From Leptospiraceae bacterium (lineage in GTDB: Bacteria > Spirochaetota > Leptospiria > Turneriellales > Turneriellaceae): 7,817 nt of DNA. Position 1 is the first letter of the stretch; every line of letters starts with the position of its first letter. A program made the position numbers and the translations under genes. This document shows, in pieces, positions 5,491-7,817 of this stretch. Under the pieces are notes generated by a model. The model saw nothing but the letters and a program-made list of their open reading frames with translations, was not told where the DNA came from and searched no databases. The DNA lies in assembly GCA_016788945.1 (NCBI GenBank), contig JAEUSA010000159.1:1-7817 (forward strand), written 5' to 3'.

Positions 5491-6393
5491 TTATTGTTCA
5501 GCGCAGTAAAGGCCGCGCCCCGTGACGCACGGATTCGAGCCGTTGTACCAAGCCGTCGCCGTGCCAGAGTTTTGCGTACCGCGTGCACCCGAAAAACTCG
5601 AAGTGCCGTCTATCCATCCGCTACAATGATCGGTACTGCTTGTCCAGTCGGCGTTAAGGCCAGTCCAGTTTTGGCCGCCTCCCGTGGCGATGGCATTTGT
5701 CAGAGTCGCCGGTAACAACGCGTTCGCCGATGTGGTGCCGATCGGCGTGGTACCGTCAGTGCGAACATAGTTAACCGCTGCGAAAAGCGGCCAATCTAAA
5801 CTCTGTTCAACCCCCGCAGCGCCAGAGCATGCAGGGGTGGTACACGCCGAGCGCGTAAGCATATCGCTCAGCATAGCTTTGTACGAGCTCGCATTCGGTT
5901 TGGCTGAATCGGCGTTGCACAATGCATCCGCTCCCGAAATACCCCCGAGATTGCCGTTGAAGGTAATTGCAGTGACAAAGATGCGGCATACGCCCCCGCC
6001 GCACGGTGCCGTCGGGATGGTTTGCTTCTGCGCGGCGGCCTGGAAATTGCCGCCGAGGTCAAAGGGGAATGCAGAATAGTAATATTGTACCCCATTGGTG
6101 AGTCCGGTATCTACGATCGTATTCGCCGGGCCGCTGTAGATCATTGTGCCAGCCGATGCATTGGCGGCAAAACCGCCAAGGTTCCGTACAATTCTGGTGC
6201 CACCAAAGGCGCTGCTCAAGGGTGTTGTCCAAACGAGCGTCACTTGCGTATTCCCCGGTATTGCGCGGAAATTAGTAATGCTGAGATCTGCCTTAGTGCT
6301 CAAGTCTTTGAGCGACTCGGGTGGCCAGGAGAAATTCTTGCAAGCTTCCATAAACAGTAGCAGCAGCAAAAATGGGAATAGGCTTCTTCTCAT
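5491..6393 (-). CDS. Putative lipoprotein with fibronectin-III-like and DUF1554 domains
   Basis: The 300-residue product begins MRRSLFPFLLLLLFMEACKN: a basic start, a leucine-rich core and Cys18 after a loose lipobox (M-E-A-C) of the relaxed kind accepted in spirochaetes. Residues 36-128 look like one fibronectin type III module (ADLSITNFRAIPGNTQVTLV, then IVDTGLTNGVQYYYSAFPFD). Residues 131-300 match DUF1554: CRIFVTAITFNGNLGGISGA, DALCNAD, YKAMLSD, NWTGLNADW, CSGWIDGTS, GRGLYCAEQ. Leptospiral endostatin-like (Len) surface proteins that bind host ligands belong, as I recall, to the same family. The mature part has eight cysteines besides Cys18 (131, 136, 159, 184, 189, 257, 289, 297), fitting disulfides in a secreted domain. 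GGAG six bases before the ATG at 6393 fixes the start; a TTG at 6399 touches that GGAG and is excluded. Surface location and any adhesive role are inference. Confidence 0.88.
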   Translation of the reverse strand: MRRSLFPFLLLLLFMEACKNFSWPPESLKDLSTKADLSITNFRAIPGNTQVTLVWTTPLSSAFGGTRIVRNLGGFAANASAGTMIYSGPANTIVDTGLTNGVQYYYSAFPFDLGGNFQAAAQKQTIPTAPCGGGVCRIFVTAITFNGNLGGISGADALCNADSAKPNASSYKAMLSDMLTRSACTTPACSGAAGVEQSLDWPLFAAVNYVRTDGTTPIGTTSANALLPATLTNAIATGGGQNWTGLNADWTSSTDHCSGWIDGTSSFSGARGTQNSGTATAWYNGSNPCVTGRGLYCAEQ

Positions 6394-6432
6394 AGGCAAC
6401 TCCAGTCTGCTTGTCAGTTAGCGAACAAACGT

Positions 6433-6461
6433 ACTCTATTGGACTCTACACATACCGTCAA
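6433..6461 (-). promoter_or_regulatory. Sigma70-like promoter of the DUF1554 lipoprotein gene
   Basis: On the reverse strand TTGACG (6461-6456, 5 of 6 to the -35 consensus) is followed after exactly 17 bases by TAGAGT (6438-6433, 4 of 6 to the -10). Transcription would begin near 6426, leaving a leader of about 33 bases with the GGAG ribosome site. Confidence 0.5.
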
Positions 6462-6521
6462 GGGTAGTGAAGTTTTTCGCTATTCCTTAAGTTCAAATAA
6501 CGTGTGGCTCGATACTAAACT

Positions 6522-6686
6522 ATGGACATCAACCCGGTAAATAATCTCGCCGACGGCCTTGCCGATATGGCGCAGATGCTCAAGCAGATTACCGAGGCGA
6601 AACTGGCGCTCGACGACAAGATGCTCGGCGCGGCGGTTGCTGAAGGTGAGGCGTCAGAGGCGAAAAACCTCGACACCTACGCCTGA
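6522..6686 (+). CDS. Small 54-residue protein, possibly YjfB-like putative motility protein
   Basis: An ATG at 6522 opens a 54-residue frame ending at TGA 6684-6686. The product begins MDINPVNNLADGLADMAQML, continues as a charged amphipathic helix (KQITEAKLALDDKMLGAAVA) and ends KNLDTYA. The MDI start, the helical Ala/Gln/Leu-rich middle and a short end with NLD recall the small YjfB family of putative motility proteins, but the match is by eye and weak. Support for coding: G or C dominates third codon positions, the predicted helix is regular, and it fills an otherwise empty gap. No Shine-Dalgarno is visible; a -10-like GATACT at 6511-6516 lies so close to the ATG that the mRNA could be leaderless. 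The last 10 bases overlap the 3' end of the convergent permease gene. If not YjfB-like, it is an unknown small cytosolic protein. Confidence 0.6.
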   Translation: MDINPVNNLADGLADMAQMLKQITEAKLALDDKMLGAAVAEGEASEAKNLDTYA

Positions 6687-7456
6687 TAGGCATCGCGTTT
6701 CACAAGTTTCGCAGCGGAATTCAGCAAAAAGAGCAGCAGCAACAGGCAGGCAACCGGCGCCAGACTCAGGTGCGGGTAAAGTAACACATAATCTTTGTAC
6801 ACGGCAATTTGCATCCCGAGGGACAGGCGATCAGAGCCCGTCTGAACACCTAAAAACTCCAGACTGGCCAAAGACAGCGTCATCGAAGGTAGCGTCAGAA
6901 AGAACAAATAACCTGCTTCGCGCGCGAGGCGGGGCAGAACATGCGTCATGAGGGTATGCTGCGCCGTGCCGCCCATGACGCGCGCCATCGTGATGTAGTC
7001 GCTACTCGCCGCTTCGTCGAGTCGCTGCAGAAAAAATTTCTGCAAAGCGGCGAACTCAGAAAGGATGAGCGCAAACATAACGGAAAAAAAACTCTGCGGC
7101 AGAAAATAACCGACCGAAAGCGCGATGAAGATGCCGGGAATCGCGAGCCAGGCATCGATCAGGTATGCGAAAGCACCGCGAATGCGCAGTGGAAAAAGAT
7201 ACAATAAACCCGCGGCAAACAAACTAAGCAGCAGAGAAATCAAAAGCGCAGCTACCGATAAACCAAGCGTTTGACCGGCGCCCGAAAGTACCATCGCCAG
7301 CATCGATTGGCCGAGAGGGGTAGTGCCGAATGGTTCGCTGAGCGACGGCGGAGCAAACGCCTTTGATAGATGAATCGCCGGTTTGTTGATCGTCAGCTGT
7401 ACGGTGAGGGCAGCGACGAGCAGTAGCGCCGCGACGTGCGCAAACCGCAATTTCAT
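6677..7456 (-). CDS. Peptide-type ABC transporter permease, DppC/OppC-like
   Basis: A 259-residue inner-membrane permease. One N-terminal hydrophobic segment (about 5-22) is followed by a periplasmic stretch containing EPFGTTPLGQSMLAMVLSGA, the family's FGTDxLGRD motif in altered form. Then come helices at about 64-90, 99-119, 121-140, 180-200 and 230-249. The EAA loop that docks the ATPase is DEAASSDYITMARVMGGTAQ to HVLPR (147-176). It would pair with the DppB-like permease encoded just upstream to move peptides or other small solutes, including nickel, across the inner membrane; substrate cannot be told. The ATG overlaps the upstream stop as ATGA, typical of translational coupling. No ATPase gene follows on this strand within the window, so the ATPase subunits must be upstream beyond the right edge or elsewhere. 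The stop at 6677 overlaps the convergent small gene. Confidence 0.9.
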   Translation of the reverse strand: MKLRFAHVAALLLVAALTVQLTINKPAIHLSKAFAPPSLSEPFGTTPLGQSMLAMVLSGAGQTLGLSVAALLISLLLSLFAAGLLYLFPLRIRGAFAYLIDAWLAIPGIFIALSVGYFLPQSFFSVMFALILSEFAALQKFFLQRLDEAASSDYITMARVMGGTAQHTLMTHVLPRLAREAGYLFFLTLPSMTLSLASLEFLGVQTGSDRLSLGMQIAVYKDYVLLYPHLSLAPVACLLLLLFLLNSAAKLVKRDAYQA

Positions 7457-7817
7457 GATTGCAACTCTTCCTTGCGTACGGCAAAGAAACCCTGCAGCAG
7501 CGAAGTGATGTAGACGATGGTCGCGATGACAAGCAGGTTGGCAAAAATCAGGCGGATGTCATATTGCAGCAGAGCAAATAACAGCAGCGAACCCAACCCG
7601 TGAATCGAGAACAATGCTTCGACAATCACCGCCCCAGAAAATAATGAGGCCGTTTCGATTAACCAGAATATGATAAAGGGCATCATACAGTTCGCCAGCT
7701 TATGCAGAAAAATGCGCGAATCGCTCAGCGCATAGGCCCGCGCGCGTAGAATGAACGTGCGGTTATCGAGTTCGTGCATATAGTTTGAGAGTAAAAGATA
7801 GAGACGGCAGCCGAACT
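7453..7817 (-). CDS. Peptide-type ABC transporter permease, DppB/OppB-like (C-terminal part)
   Basis: The reverse frame is open from the right edge to TGA at 7455-7453, giving the last 121 or so residues of a permease. It contains the EAA loop (LDNRTFILRARAYALSDSRI, then HKLANCMMP), a hydrophobic segment with the DppB-type run SGAVIVEALFSIHGLGSLLL, and a last helix (LLVIATIVYITSLLQGFFAV). The internal ATG at 7779 is not the real start, because family similarity continues upstream into the cut edge (YLLLSNYMHELD). Order B then C with a 4-base overlap is the usual dpp/opp arrangement. Confidence 0.88.
   Translation of the reverse strand, partial: FGCRLYLLLSNYMHELDNRTFILRARAYALSDSRIFLHKLANCMMPFIIFWLIETASLFSGAVIVEALFSIHGLGSLLLFALLQYDIRLIFANLLVIATIVYITSLLQGFFAVRKEELQS

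Noticed and set aside
5418..5588. Upstream extension of the deoC frame to 5588
   Set aside because: It would read through the hairpin and the 3' end of the lipoprotein gene in another frame, and its translation is basic low-complexity sequence unlike DERA.
5807..6095. Leftward and rightward short frames within the DUF1554 gene
   Set aside because: They are shadows of the lipoprotein gene, whose frame carries the cysteine pattern and domain motifs.
6559..6951. Rightward 130-residue frame overlapping the small gene and the permease
   Set aside because: Arg/Ser-rich with no motif; it is out of frame with the 54-codon gene and antisense to the permease.
1..7817. Search for tRNA, rRNA, CRISPR arrays, insertion-sequence ends and riboswitches
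   Set aside because: I saw no spaced direct repeats, cloverleaf-like segments, transposase motifs or conserved riboswitch cores. This is a reading by eye, so a faint structured RNA could be missed.

Overview
The window looks like a chromosomal segment of a mid-to-high-GC Gram-negative bacterium. A Leptospirales spirochaete, for example a Turneriella-like organism, is my best guess. The guess rests on three things: a lipoprotein combining a fibronectin-III-like domain with a DUF1554 domain (a family known mainly from leptospires), its short relaxed lipobox, and an LpxI-type lipid A gene showing an LPS-type outer membrane. No rRNA, tRNA, CRISPR or insertion sequence is visible, so the species is inference only. 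I see ten protein-coding genes; two run off the window edges.

Left block (1-3375). A MocR-type regulator (GntR winged helix fused to an aminotransferase-like PLP domain, truncated by the left edge) is read leftwards. Divergent from it is a tight rightward run: a PNPOx-fold flavin-binding protein, a DJ-1/PfpI-family protein (InhA/GlxA-like) overlapping it by 19 bases, and, 58 bases on, a class III adenylate cyclase with an N-terminal sensor-like domain. The divergent gap holds a sigma70-like promoter (818-846) and an 8-bp perfect inverted repeat (785-792 and 827-834) whose right arm lies in the promoter spacer, a plausible MocR operator.

Middle block (3391-6393, all leftward). In transcription order: a DUF1554 lipoprotein with its own promoter, a long-form deoxyribose-phosphate aldolase (DeoC, close to the animal DERA type), and lpxI (UDP-2,3-diacylglucosamine hydrolysis in lipid A synthesis). 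A strong hairpin lies just upstream of deoC, and an AT-richer gap with nested inverted repeats separates deoC from lpxI. The cyclase and lpxI converge with only 15 bases between their stops.

Right block (6522-7817). A 54-codon rightward gene, possibly related to the small YjfB-type putative motility proteins, overlaps by 10 bases at its 3' end with a leftward pair of peptide-type ABC permease genes (DppB-like, partial; DppC-like) joined by an ATGA overlap.

Most of this is ordinary housekeeping. The parts most worth following up are the MocR / flavoprotein / DJ-1 / cyclase divergon, the small gene, and the DUF1554 lipoprotein. I did not find a clearly new multi-gene system.
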